In this document: positions 16,772-24,553 of the stretch, piece after piece
Position numbering within the stretch: the stretch's first letter is position 1
How the letters are laid out: the number at the start of each line of letters is the position of its first letter
Source of the DNA: Sphingobium sp.
GTDB taxonomy: Bacteria; Pseudomonadota; Alphaproteobacteria; Sphingomonadales; Sphingomonadaceae
Length of the DNA: 64,000 bases
Assembly (NCBI RefSeq): GCF_003248505.1
Contig: NZ_QFOA01000001.1
Location: 124,001 to 188,000 of the forward strand
Direction: 5' to 3'
The notes under the pieces: model-generated
Databases searched by the model: none
What the model saw: the letters and a program-made list of their open reading frames with translations, nothing else
Told to the model about the DNA's origin: nothing
Position numbers and translations under genes: made by a program

Positions 16772-17457
16772 TGCGGAAATCGATCGGATCATTGACGCTG
16801 CTCCCGCTCCTGCTCGTCGCCGCCTGCGACGGGCGGGAGGAAAGCGCGATCGACAATCTCGCCAACGGAGCGAACCAGACCCAGGTCGAGAATAATGTCC
16901 GGGCGGAGGCCATGGCGGTGATGGAGCCGCTCGATCCCCCCGCGCCCGGAACCCCCGGCGGTCTGCCGGTCGATCCCACGCCGATTTCCGAGGGCACGAT
17001 CGATCCGGACAGCGCCCAAGGCGCGGCGCAGGTCGTTCAGGGCTATTATGGCCTGCTGGAGGAAAAGCGTTTCGTCGATGCGCAGGACCTGTGGAATCAG
17101 ACTGGCGAGATCGGGGCGCAGGACGATGCGCATTTCGGCGCGCGTTTCCGAGGGTTCAGCGAAATCCATGCGCATGTCGGCGCGCCGTCCGATCCCGAAG
17201 GGGCCGCAGGCTCGCTCTACGTTACGGTGCCGGTGCAGGTCTATGGCCGTATCGCTGCGACCGGGAAGCCCTTCCACACGCTGCGGCAGGTGACGTTGCG
17301 GCGGGTCAACGACGTGGACGGATCGACCGCCGAGCAGCGGCGCTGGCATATCGAGGCGATCGGCCCCTATGTCGCGCCCGAAACGCCGCCGGCGGAAGAC
17401 GGCGCGGGTACGACCGCGATCTCCGCGACCGATGGCATGGCGCGCAAGGCGCGATAA
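16771..17457 (+). CDS. Putative lipoprotein of unknown function
   Basis: A 228-residue protein whose signal peptide ends LLLVAAC (lipidated Cys19). An Asp/Asn-rich low-complexity linker follows, then a globular region from about residue 85 (AAQVVQGYYGLLEEKRFVDAQDLW). Together with SLYVTVPVQVYGRI and the conserved Trp-His near the end, that region resembles NTF2-like/lumazine-binding folds in pattern only. No named family is claimed. The ATG overlaps the previous gene's TAA (TAATG), so the two envelope lipoproteins are probably made together. It ends at a bidirectional terminator shared with the convergent cyclophilin gene. Confidence 0.75.
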   Translation: MRKSIGSLTLLPLLLVAACDGREESAIDNLANGANQTQVENNVRAEAMAVMEPLDPPAPGTPGGLPVDPTPISEGTIDPDSAQGAAQVVQGYYGLLEEKRFVDAQDLWNQTGEIGAQDDAHFGARFRGFSEIHAHVGAPSDPEGAAGSLYVTVPVQVYGRIAATGKPFHTLRQVTLRRVNDVDGSTAEQRRWHIEAIGPYVAPETPPAEDGAGTTAISATDGMARKAR

Positions 17458-17461
17458 GGAA

Positions 17462-17491
17462 AAGGGCGGAACCTCATGCGGTTCCGCCCTT
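17462..17491. terminator. Bidirectional terminator, lipoprotein/cyclophilin
   Basis: AAGGGCGGAACC and GGTTCCGCCCTT form a perfect 12-bp stem with loop tcatgc, between two convergent stop codons (17457 and 17503). A-runs flank the left side, so the minus-strand transcript ends in TTT. It probably serves both genes. Confidence 0.75.
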
Positions 17492-17502
17492 CCTACGCTT
17501 TG

Positions 17503-17958
17503 TCAGGCGACCGTCGCCTTGACGATCTTGCCGGGGGTGCGGGGCGGCTCGCCCTTGGGCAGCGCGTCGACATGCTCCATGCCCGACGTCACTTCGCCCC
17601 ACACGGTATATTGACCGTCGAGGAAAGTGGCGTCGTCGAAGCAGATGAAGAACTGGCTGTTCGCGCTGTTCGGGTTGGACGAGCGCGCCATCGAGCACAC
17701 ACCCCGGACATGGGGTTCGCGGCTGAATTCGGCCTTGAGGTCGGGCTTGTCGGGATGGCCGCCCATGCCGGTGCCGGTCGGATCGCCGCCCTGCGCCATG
17801 AAGCCGGAAATGACGCGATGGAACACCACGCCATCGTAAAAGCCCTCCTTCGCATTTTCGACGATGCGGGCGACATGGCCGGGCGCAAGGTCTGGACGCA
17901 GCTTGATGACGACATCGCCGCCGCTGTCGAGGGTAAGGGTCAGGGTGTCGTCGGCCAT
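17503..17958 (-). CDS. Peptidyl-prolyl cis-trans isomerase, cyclophilin type
   Basis: A 151-residue single-domain cyclophilin without a signal peptide, hence cytoplasmic (PpiB type). Active-site blocks are FHRVISGFMAQGGDPTGTG (catalytic Arg in FHR, Gln in MAQGGD), NPNSANSQFFIC and FLDGQYTVWGEV. It accelerates X-Pro isomerisation during protein folding. The start at 17958 follows AGAGGATC; the longer open frame upstream is antisense to mgtE and not real. It is convergent with the lipoprotein gene and divergent from mgtE. Confidence 0.95.
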   Translation of the reverse strand: MADDTLTLTLDSGGDVVIKLRPDLAPGHVARIVENAKEGFYDGVVFHRVISGFMAQGGDPTGTGMGGHPDKPDLKAEFSREPHVRGVCSMARSSNPNSANSQFFICFDDATFLDGQYTVWGEVTSGMEHVDALPKGEPPRTPGKIVKATVA

Positions 17959-18132
17959 GGATGATCCTCTTTCGGTGCCGGGGAAGGAATGGACGCCCCA
18001 TATAGGGAAGGTAGGCGGCGGGGCAAAGAAACTTGTTCCCCGGCGCCTCCATGCAGCGCGCGGCCATTGCAATTCGCCGATGCATGGGCGAAAGCGGGGC
18101 CATGTTACAGGAACCGGACAGTAGGGGGCGCG

Positions 18133-19572
18133 ATGAGCGAGCGCGGCGAACCGGCCCAGCCCCCCGGTCACGGGGAGGAATTTGACGACGTCCTGACCGA
18201 GACGGTCGAGGCCAGCCTGGACGAGGACGATCGGCTGAAGCCGGGCTTCGTCACTGCGGTGCTCGATGCGGTCGAGGAAGGCGATGACGAAGCGGCGCGT
18301 GAGCTTGTGTCTCCGCTGCACCCGGCGGACATCGCAGACCTTCTGGAACTGACCCCGTCCGAACGGCGCGGCGAAGTGGCGGCGGCGCTGGGCGATATCG
18401 TCGGCGCGGAAGTCCTTTCCGAACTCAACGACTATGTTCGCGACGACCTGATCGGCGCGCTCGCGCCCGAGCAGGTGGCGGAATTCGCCGCCGAACTCGA
18501 CACCGACGACGCCGTTGCGATCATCGAGGACATGGAGGAGGCCGACCAGCAGGCTGTCCTCGACGCGATGGAGCCGGAAGACCGCGCCGCCATCCGATCC
18601 GCGCTCGCCTATCCCGAGGAATCCGCCGGCCGCCTGATGCAGCGCGATCTCGTCGCGGTGCCCGAGCATATGACCGTCGGCCAGGTAATCGACTATCTGC
18701 GCGACAGCGACGATCTGACGCGCGACTTCTGGGAAATCTTCGTCGTGGATGCGGCGCACAAGCCAATCGGCACCTGTCAATTGAGCTGGGTGCTGACCTG
18801 CCCGCGCGGGATTGCCATGGCCGACCTCATGAAGCGCGAACAGACGCTGATCCCGGTCGACATGGATCAGGAGGAAGTGGCGCTGCGCTTCCAGAAATAT
18901 GCGCTCATTTCCGCCGCCGTGGTGGACGGGTCTGGCCGGCTGGTCGGCATGATCACGGTGGACGATGTCGTCCACATCATTTCCGAAGAGGCGGGCGAGG
19001 ACATCTTGCGCCTGTCGGGTGCGGGCGAAGGCGACATCAACGAACCGGTGCTCGACAGCTATCGCGCACGGGTGCGCTGGCTGCTGACCAATCTGCTGAC
19101 CGCGCTGGTCGCGTCCACCATCATCGGCTTTTTCGAAGGCACGATCCAGAAAATGGTCGCGCTGGCGACGCTGATGCCGATCGTGGCGGGCGTGGGGGGC
19201 AATGCGGGCAGCCAGACCATGGCGGTGACCGTGCGCGCGCTGGCGACCAACCAGATTACCGGGTCCAATGCGCGGCGCACCATCGTGCGCGAGATTCGCG
19301 TCGCATTGCTGAATGGGGTGACGGTCGCGGTCGTGCTGGGCATCGGGGTGTCGCTGGTGTTCCAGAACCCGCATCTGGGCGGGGTCATCGCGGCGGCCAT
19401 GGTCACCAACATCGTAACGGCGGGGCTGGCCGGGGCAGCGGTGCCGCTGGCGTTCGACAGGCTCAACCTCGACCCTGCGGTCGCATCGTCGATCTTCGTG
19501 ACGATGATCACCGATTCGATGGGCTTCCTCGCTTTCCTGGGCCTTGCGACGGCGGCGGGATTGACGGGCTGA
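18133..19572 (+). CDS. mgtE: Magnesium transporter MgtE
   Basis: A 479-residue protein with the MgtE order. An N-terminal superhelical acidic domain (~20-145) contains HPADIADLLELTP. Two CBS domains (~150-275) include PEESAGRLMQRDLVAVPEHMTVGQV and AVVDGSGRLVGMITVDDVV. Five C-terminal membrane helices follow, with the pore motif MPIVAGVGGNAGSQT and the final DSMGFLAFLGLAT. It is a Mg2+-gated Mg2+ channel/transporter of the inner membrane. The start at 18133 is near GTAGGGGG; upstream codons lie in the divergent promoter region. No recognisable magnesium riboswitch precedes it. Confidence 0.96.
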   Translation: MSERGEPAQPPGHGEEFDDVLTETVEASLDEDDRLKPGFVTAVLDAVEEGDDEAARELVSPLHPADIADLLELTPSERRGEVAAALGDIVGAEVLSELNDYVRDDLIGALAPEQVAEFAAELDTDDAVAIIEDMEEADQQAVLDAMEPEDRAAIRSALAYPEESAGRLMQRDLVAVPEHMTVGQVIDYLRDSDDLTRDFWEIFVVDAAHKPIGTCQLSWVLTCPRGIAMADLMKREQTLIPVDMDQEEVALRFQKYALISAAVVDGSGRLVGMITVDDVVHIISEEAGEDILRLSGAGEGDINEPVLDSYRARVRWLLTNLLTALVASTIIGFFEGTIQKMVALATLMPIVAGVGGNAGSQTMAVTVRALATNQITGSNARRTIVREIRVALLNGVTVAVVLGIGVSLVFQNPHLGGVIAAAMVTNIVTAGLAGAAVPLAFDRLNLDPAVASSIFVTMITDSMGFLAFLGLATAAGLTG

Positions 19573-19597
19573 CGCAAGCGCCCATCTAGAGGCTGCC

Positions 19598-19996
19598 ATG
19601 CCGCTCAACATGACCAAGATCGCCTTCGGCGCGCAAAGCCCCGCCACCCTTCGCGCCTGGCTGGAAGAGCAGGCGGGTGAAGCGCGCACTTCGACCCGCT
19701 ATTTGCCCAAACGGGTCGCGGAGATGACGGGCGGGTCGCTTTTCTGGATTCACCAGCACCGCATCGTGGGACGCAGCCCGATCGTCGGGTTCGAGGAAAC
19801 CGGAACGGGACGGCACTGGATCCGGCTGGAGCCGCGACTGATCGGCGTGCGCTCCACGCCCAAGCGCGCGCATCAGGGATGGCGCTATCTGGAGGAAAAG
19901 GACGCGCCGCCAGACCTGACGGGCGACGAGGCGGACGATTTGGAAGCGATGCCACCTGCCATGCTGGGCGAACTGGCGCGGCTCGGCCTGCTCTAG
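19598..19996 (+). CDS. DUF1489 family protein
   Basis: A 132-residue protein matching DUF1489, a family largely confined to alphaproteobacteria: TKIAFGAQSP, RYLPKRVAEMTGGSLFWIHQHRIVGR and HQGWRYLEEKDAPPDL. Function is unknown. No signal peptide or membrane segment. It lies 25 bp after mgtE on the same strand and may be cotranscribed. Its TAG stop overlaps that of the convergent tetR gene in the tetranucleotide ctag. Confidence 0.88.
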   Translation: MPLNMTKIAFGAQSPATLRAWLEEQAGEARTSTRYLPKRVAEMTGGSLFWIHQHRIVGRSPIVGFEETGTGRHWIRLEPRLIGVRSTPKRAHQGWRYLEEKDAPPDLTGDEADDLEAMPPAMLGELARLGLL

Positions 19997-20622
19997 CGAT
20001 CGCGACCGATGCCGCGTTCGACGAGCGCGTTGGCGATAGCGGCGATATCCTCTGCCGGGCGGCTGTCGTCCCACACGCCGTAGCGCAGCCCCAGGAACAC
20101 GTTCATGCCCATGATCGCCCAGGCGTGAACTTCGTCCACCGGCCCCTTCACGTCGCCCCTTTCCGCCGCGCTTGAAAGGCGGGCGGCCATGCGCGCGGCG
20201 GTGTTTTCATAATGAGCGCGGAAGGCGGCCTGATCGACGAATTCCGCCTCGTCGATGATGCGGTAGATTTCCTTGTGTTCGCGGGCGAACTGAAGGAAGC
20301 TCAACAGGCCGATCCGCTCCGCCTCGATCCCGTCGCGCGCCTGGGCGATGCGGGGGGAGACATAATCGCGCACCTGCCCCGACATGTCGTTGACGAGCGC
20401 GCGGAAGATATCGTCCTTGCTGGCGAAATAGGTGTAGAAGCTGCCGAGCGCGCAGCCCGCCCGCCGCGTGATGCCGCTGATCGATCCTTCGTGAAATCCC
20501 TTCTCGCCGAACTCCGCCGCGGCGGCGGAGAGGAGGGCGCGACGGGTGCGCTCGCCGCGCGCGGTGCGCGGCGTCTTGCCGTCCTTTTTCGGTTGGTCCT
20601 TGTCTGGCGCGGGGTCGGGCAT
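19993..20622 (-). CDS. TetR/AcrR-family transcriptional regulator
   Basis: A 209-residue protein. After a charged N-terminal tail, the helix-turn-helix lies at ~22-68 (TRRALLSAAAAEFGEKGFHEGSI, split: recognition part GCALGSFYTYFASKDDIFRAL). A ligand-binding helical domain follows. The start is the ATG at 20622, with AGGAG at 5-nt spacing; a GTG 6 bp upstream is too close to it. It is divergent from a TonB-dependent receptor, with a perfect palindrome in the shared 160-bp promoter region, so it most likely represses the receptor/MFS pair and itself, released by the transported compound or a derivative. Confidence 0.9.
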   Translation of the reverse strand: MPDPAPDKDQPKKDGKTPRTARGERTRRALLSAAAAEFGEKGFHEGSISGITRRAGCALGSFYTYFASKDDIFRALVNDMSGQVRDYVSPRIAQARDGIEAERIGLLSFLQFAREHKEIYRIIDEAEFVDQAAFRAHYENTAARMAARLSSAAERGDVKGPVDEVHAWAIMGMNVFLGLRYGVWDDSRPAEDIAAIANALVERGIGRDR

Positions 20623-20689
20623 CGCCACTCCTGATCGGCTGTGTTCTTTTTGCAGCGTTCGAACGCCTTCGTCGACACCCCTCTATTTG

Positions 20690-20711
20690 AAGTTGAAACA
20701 TGGTTCAACTT
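20690..20711. promoter_or_regulatory. Candidate TetR operator
   Basis: AAGTTGAA-N6-TTCAACTT, a perfect 8-bp inverted repeat with centre near 20700. It is the only strong palindrome in the region between the divergent tetR and receptor genes. A CATTAT hexamer (20713-20718) just downstream could be the -10 of the receptor promoter, placing the operator over the -35 region. Confidence 0.6.
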
Positions 20712-20782
20712 TCATTATCGAATCTGCGACAGGCGATCCGGCAGACCGGACGCATGCATTTTTCAGGAGAGGACCCGTTTCC

Positions 20783-23152
20783 ATGCCGTCTCGACACAGC
20801 ATTCGCGCTCTTGCCCTCGCCTCCGCCGCGTGGAGCGGCGCACTGGCCGCGCCCGCCTTCGCGCAGGACGCGACGCCGCCGCAGGCCGCTGCTCAGGATG
20901 ACGCGGGCACTATCGTCGTCACCGCCCGCCGCCGCGAGGAAACCCTGGTCAGCGTCCCCATCGCGGTCAGCGCCTTTTCCGGCGCGCAGCTGGAGCGGGG
21001 CGGCGCAATCGACATCACCGAAATCGCGAACGTTACGCCCAACACGACATTGGAAGCCTCACGCGGGACCAATTCGACGCTTACAGCATTCATTCGCGGT
21101 GTAGGACAGCAGGACCCGGTGTCCGGGTTCGAACAGGGCGTGGGCATCTATCTCGACGATGTCTATCTCAACCGTCCGCAGGGCGCGTTGCTGGACATCT
21201 ATGACGTGGAGCGGATCGAAGTGCTGCGCGGCCCGCAGGGGACGCTTTACGGGCGCAACACCATCGGCGGGGCGGTCAAATATGTGACCAAGATGCTGCC
21301 GCAGGACTTCGCGCTCAAGCTCAAGGGCACCTATGGCAGCTACGATCAGGCTGACGGCATCGTCAGCGTGTCGGCGCCGCTGGGCGACATCGTCCGCGTG
21401 GGCGGCGCGTTCGCCCGCCTTTCGCGTGGCGGCTTCGGCCGGAATCTGACCACGGGGCAGGACAATTACAACAAGGACATCTGGGCCGGGCGCGCCACGT
21501 TCGAAATGGGCGGCTATGGCGAGCCGGTGCTGGTGCGGATCACCGGCGATTACAGCAAGGACAAGAGCAATCCGCGCGGCGGGCATCGCCTGATCCCCGG
21601 CCAGTTCTCCGGCGCGCCGGTGCTGGACGATGTGTTCGACACCCGCGGGGGCCTGCGCGATCCGCGCCAGCAGGTGAAGTCCTACGGCCTGTCGATGAAC
21701 GTCACCGCCGAATTGAACGACGTTTTTACCCTCAAGTCGATCAGCGCCTGGCGCAAGGACGACAGCGCTTCCCCCATCGATTTCGATGCGCTGCCCGCCG
21801 TCGATGTCGACGTGCCGGCCTATTACCGCAACGAGCAGTTGAGCCAGGAAGTGCAGTTGCAGGTGGATGCCGGGCCGCTCAAGGGCATGATCGGCTTCTA
21901 CTATCTCGACGCCAGCGCCGACACGCAGTTCGACACGCGGATCTTTACGACGCTGAACGGGCTCACCGCCTTCACCCAGGCGGATGTGGATACGGAAACC
22001 TACGCGATCTTCGGCGACTTCACTTATGATTTCAGCCCGCAGTTCAGCGTATCGGCGGGCGGGCGCTATACGTGGGACAAGCGCAAGGCCGACATACTGC
22101 GCCAGAACTATCTGGGCGGGGGATCGCCGGTGTTCGGCGGCGCGGGCCTGCCCTTCGGCGCGCCGAGCACCGATTTCCGGGGCGATGCGACCTACAAGAA
22201 GTTCACGCCGCGCGTTTCGGTCAGTTACAAGCCGACCCCGGATCACAACATCTATGCGAGCTATTCCAAGGGCTTCAAGGGCGGCGGCTTCGATCCGCGC
22301 GGGGTCGGCACCAATGCGCCCGACCTTAACGGCGACGGCATCCGGCAGGACAGCGAAGTCGCATCCTTCCTGTCCTTCCGCCCCGAGGAGGTCGACAGTT
22401 ACGAAGTGGGCTACAAGGGCAATCTGATGGACGGGGCGCTCTATGTGGCGCTGGCGGGCTTCTATGCCGATTACAAGGATGTGCAGATCCCCGGATCGGT
22501 CGCCTGCACCGTTACGGGCGGCACGCCGCCGCGCCCGATCCCGTCCTTCTGCGGCGTCGTGTCCAACGCGGGCAAGGCGCGGTTCAAGGGGCTGGAGTTC
22601 GAAAGCAACGCGCGCCTCGGCCGTGACATGATGGCGAGCGGGGACCGGCTGAACCTTCAGACCGCCATCGGCTATATCGACGCCCAATATCGCGAGTATA
22701 TCACCAATATCGGCGGCGTGCCGACCGATGTGGCGGCGTTCCGCCGGGTGCAGAACACGCCCAAATGGACGGCGAGCGGGACGCTCTCCTACCAGGCGCC
22801 GGTGGGGGATGGCAGCATCTATGCCGGGACCACCCTGTCGTGGCGGTCGAAGACCTACCAGTTCGAAATCCCCAACCCCTATATCGACCAGAAGGGCTAT
22901 GCGCTGTGGGACGCCAGCATCGTCTACACCGCGCCGAACGATCGCTGGTCGCTGGGCCTGCATGGCAAGAACATCCTGGACAAGGAATATAAGACGTCGG
23001 GCTATACCTTCGTCGCGGCGAACCCGGTGACGGGCGCGATCGTCAACAACGCCGCCGGGTTCCCCACGCCTTCGCTGGGGCGCGAGGGCACGCTGACCGC
23101 CTTTTACGGCAATCCGCGTCAGGTGTTCGTGACGGGCACGGTCAAATTCTGA
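20783..23152 (+). CDS. TonB-dependent outer-membrane receptor
   Basis: A 789-residue protein: signal peptide ending APAFAQ, then a TonB-box-like DAGTIVVTARRREE. The plug domain (~55-165) includes SVPIAVSAFSGAQLE and the plug-end motif VERIEVLRGPQGTLYGRN. A 22-strand-type beta-barrel region follows, ending in the typical aromatic C-terminus (TGTVKF, Phe last). It is the variety common in sphingomonads for uptake of plant- or aromatic-derived compounds; the substrate is unknown. A Shine-Dalgarno (CAGGAGAGGA) precedes the ATG. It is followed by an MFS transporter gene after 58 bp, giving outer- and inner-membrane steps in one transcript. Confidence 0.94.
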   Translation: MPSRHSIRALALASAAWSGALAAPAFAQDATPPQAAAQDDAGTIVVTARRREETLVSVPIAVSAFSGAQLERGGAIDITEIANVTPNTTLEASRGTNSTLTAFIRGVGQQDPVSGFEQGVGIYLDDVYLNRPQGALLDIYDVERIEVLRGPQGTLYGRNTIGGAVKYVTKMLPQDFALKLKGTYGSYDQADGIVSVSAPLGDIVRVGGAFARLSRGGFGRNLTTGQDNYNKDIWAGRATFEMGGYGEPVLVRITGDYSKDKSNPRGGHRLIPGQFSGAPVLDDVFDTRGGLRDPRQQVKSYGLSMNVTAELNDVFTLKSISAWRKDDSASPIDFDALPAVDVDVPAYYRNEQLSQEVQLQVDAGPLKGMIGFYYLDASADTQFDTRIFTTLNGLTAFTQADVDTETYAIFGDFTYDFSPQFSVSAGGRYTWDKRKADILRQNYLGGGSPVFGGAGLPFGAPSTDFRGDATYKKFTPRVSVSYKPTPDHNIYASYSKGFKGGGFDPRGVGTNAPDLNGDGIRQDSEVASFLSFRPEEVDSYEVGYKGNLMDGALYVALAGFYADYKDVQIPGSVACTVTGGTPPRPIPSFCGVVSNAGKARFKGLEFESNARLGRDMMASGDRLNLQTAIGYIDAQYREYITNIGGVPTDVAAFRRVQNTPKWTASGTLSYQAPVGDGSIYAGTTLSWRSKTYQFEIPNPYIDQKGYALWDASIVYTAPNDRWSLGLHGKNILDKEYKTSGYTFVAANPVTGAIVNNAAGFPTPSLGREGTLTAFYGNPRQVFVTGTVKF

Positions 23153-23210
23153 TCCGCCCTCCCGCCCGTTGCGCCGTTGCGGTGCGCGGGCGGGGATGCA
23201 AGGAGGCCGC

Positions 23211-24482
23211 ATGACAGACCGGACCGCTACCCCCGCCTATCGCGGCGTCGTGCTGGCGATGCTGCTGCTCGTCTACACGTTCAATTTTCTCGACCGGCAG
23301 ATTCTGGGTATCCTGGCCGGGCCGATCAAGGCGGAACTGGCGCTGACCGACACGCAGCTCGGCGCGCTGGGCGGGATTGCCTTCGCTCTCCTCTATTCGA
23401 CGCTGGCGATCCCGCTGGCGCTGCTCGCCGACCGGACGAGCCGGACCTGGGTCATCACCGTCAGCCTCGCGGTGTGGAGCGGCTTTACCGCGTTGTGCGG
23501 GGTGGCGGGCAGCTTCGTCCAGATGTTCCTGTTCCGCATCGGCGTGGGGGTGGGCGAAGCGGGAGGCGTCGCGCCGTCCTATGCCGTCATCTCCGACTAT
23601 TTCCCGCAGCATCAGCGGGCGCGGGCGCTGTCGATCTATTCGCTGGGCATTCCGCTGGGGTCGGCGGGCGGCGTGTTGCTGGGCGGCTATATCGCGCAGG
23701 CGGTGGAGTGGCGGACGGCGTTCATCGTCGTCGGCCTGATCGGCCTGCTGATCGCGCCTGTCTTCCGCCTGGTGGTGCGCGAACCGGTCCGACCGCAGCG
23801 CGGCGGCGATGCGGTGCCGGTGTCGGCGGTGTTCGGCATCCTCGCCGCCAAGCGCAGCTTCTGGCTGCTGGCGCTGGGCGCGGCGTGCAGTTCGATGTGC
23901 GGCTATGGCGTGGCGTTCTGGTTGCCGAGCCTGCTGATGCGCAGCTTCGCTCTCGACCTGATCGGCGCGGGACAGTTTCTGGGCGCGCTGCTGCTGCTGG
24001 GCGGAGTGGCGGGCGTGCTGCTGGGTGGATGGCTGGGTGACCGGATGGGCGGCGGGGACAAGGCCTGGTACGCCTGGGTGCCCGCGATCAGCTATGTCGC
24101 GGGGATGCCGCTGTTCGTCGCGGGCGTGCTGTCGGGCAGTGTGCAGACGGCGTTCGCGCTGTTCCTGATCCCTCAGGCGCTGGTCTATGTGTGGCTCGGC
24201 CCGGTGCTGACCGCCGTGCAGCATCTGGTGCCCGCCCATATGCGGGCCAGCGCGGCGGCGACCTTCCTCCTTATCAACAACCTCGTCGGCCTCGGCCTTG
24301 GCAGTTGGGCGGTGGGCAGTCTGTCGGACGCGCTGACGCCCCGCTTCGGGGTCGAGGCGCTGCGTTACGCCATCGTCGCGGCGCTCGGCTTCTACCTCGC
24401 CGCAGGGCTGTTCATGGCGCTGGGGGGACGGGCGCTGAGGGGCGACTGGGTGGCGGAACGCGACGGCGAAGTAGACAGCTGA
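23211..24482 (+). CDS. Spinster-type MFS transporter
   Basis: A 423-residue protein with 12 predicted membrane helices. The N-terminal NFLDRQILGILAGPIKAELAL and the A-motif-like LADRTSRTWVI in loop 2-3 fit spinster-type MFS proteins, as do the helix-4/5 GVGEAGGVAPSYAVISDYF and the later GGWLGDRMGGGD. This MFS subgroup is frequently paired with TonB receptors in sphingomonads. It likely imports whatever the receptor brings into the periplasm. CAAGGAGG precedes the ATG at 23211. A short terminator hairpin overlaps the stop codon. Confidence 0.9.
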   Translation: MTDRTATPAYRGVVLAMLLLVYTFNFLDRQILGILAGPIKAELALTDTQLGALGGIAFALLYSTLAIPLALLADRTSRTWVITVSLAVWSGFTALCGVAGSFVQMFLFRIGVGVGEAGGVAPSYAVISDYFPQHQRARALSIYSLGIPLGSAGGVLLGGYIAQAVEWRTAFIVVGLIGLLIAPVFRLVVREPVRPQRGGDAVPVSAVFGILAAKRSFWLLALGAACSSMCGYGVAFWLPSLLMRSFALDLIGAGQFLGALLLLGGVAGVLLGGWLGDRMGGGDKAWYAWVPAISYVAGMPLFVAGVLSGSVQTAFALFLIPQALVYVWLGPVLTAVQHLVPAHMRASAAATFLLINNLVGLGLGSWAVGSLSDALTPRFGVEALRYAIVAALGFYLAAGLFMALGGRALRGDWVAERDGEVDS

Positions 24483-24493
24483 ACGCTGTTTTT
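24475..24493 (+). terminator. Small terminator overlapping the MFS stop codon
   Basis: ACAGC-tgaac-GCTGT followed by TTTT. The stem is only 5 bp, but position and T-tract fit an intrinsic terminator for the receptor/MFS transcript. The stop codon lies in the loop. Confidence 0.45.
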
Positions 24494-24553
24494 CGATTGC
24501 GACACCGGCGGAACGAATTGGCGCGATCGGTGCGCCCGAGGCACGAATATGTC

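Noticed and set aside
17503..19689. Minus-strand 728-codon frame ending in the cyclophilin
   Set aside because: Only the last 151 codons are the cyclophilin; the rest is antisense to mgtE.
21059..23212. Minus-strand 717-codon frame over the TonB receptor
   Set aside because: Antisense to a clear receptor; no independent support.
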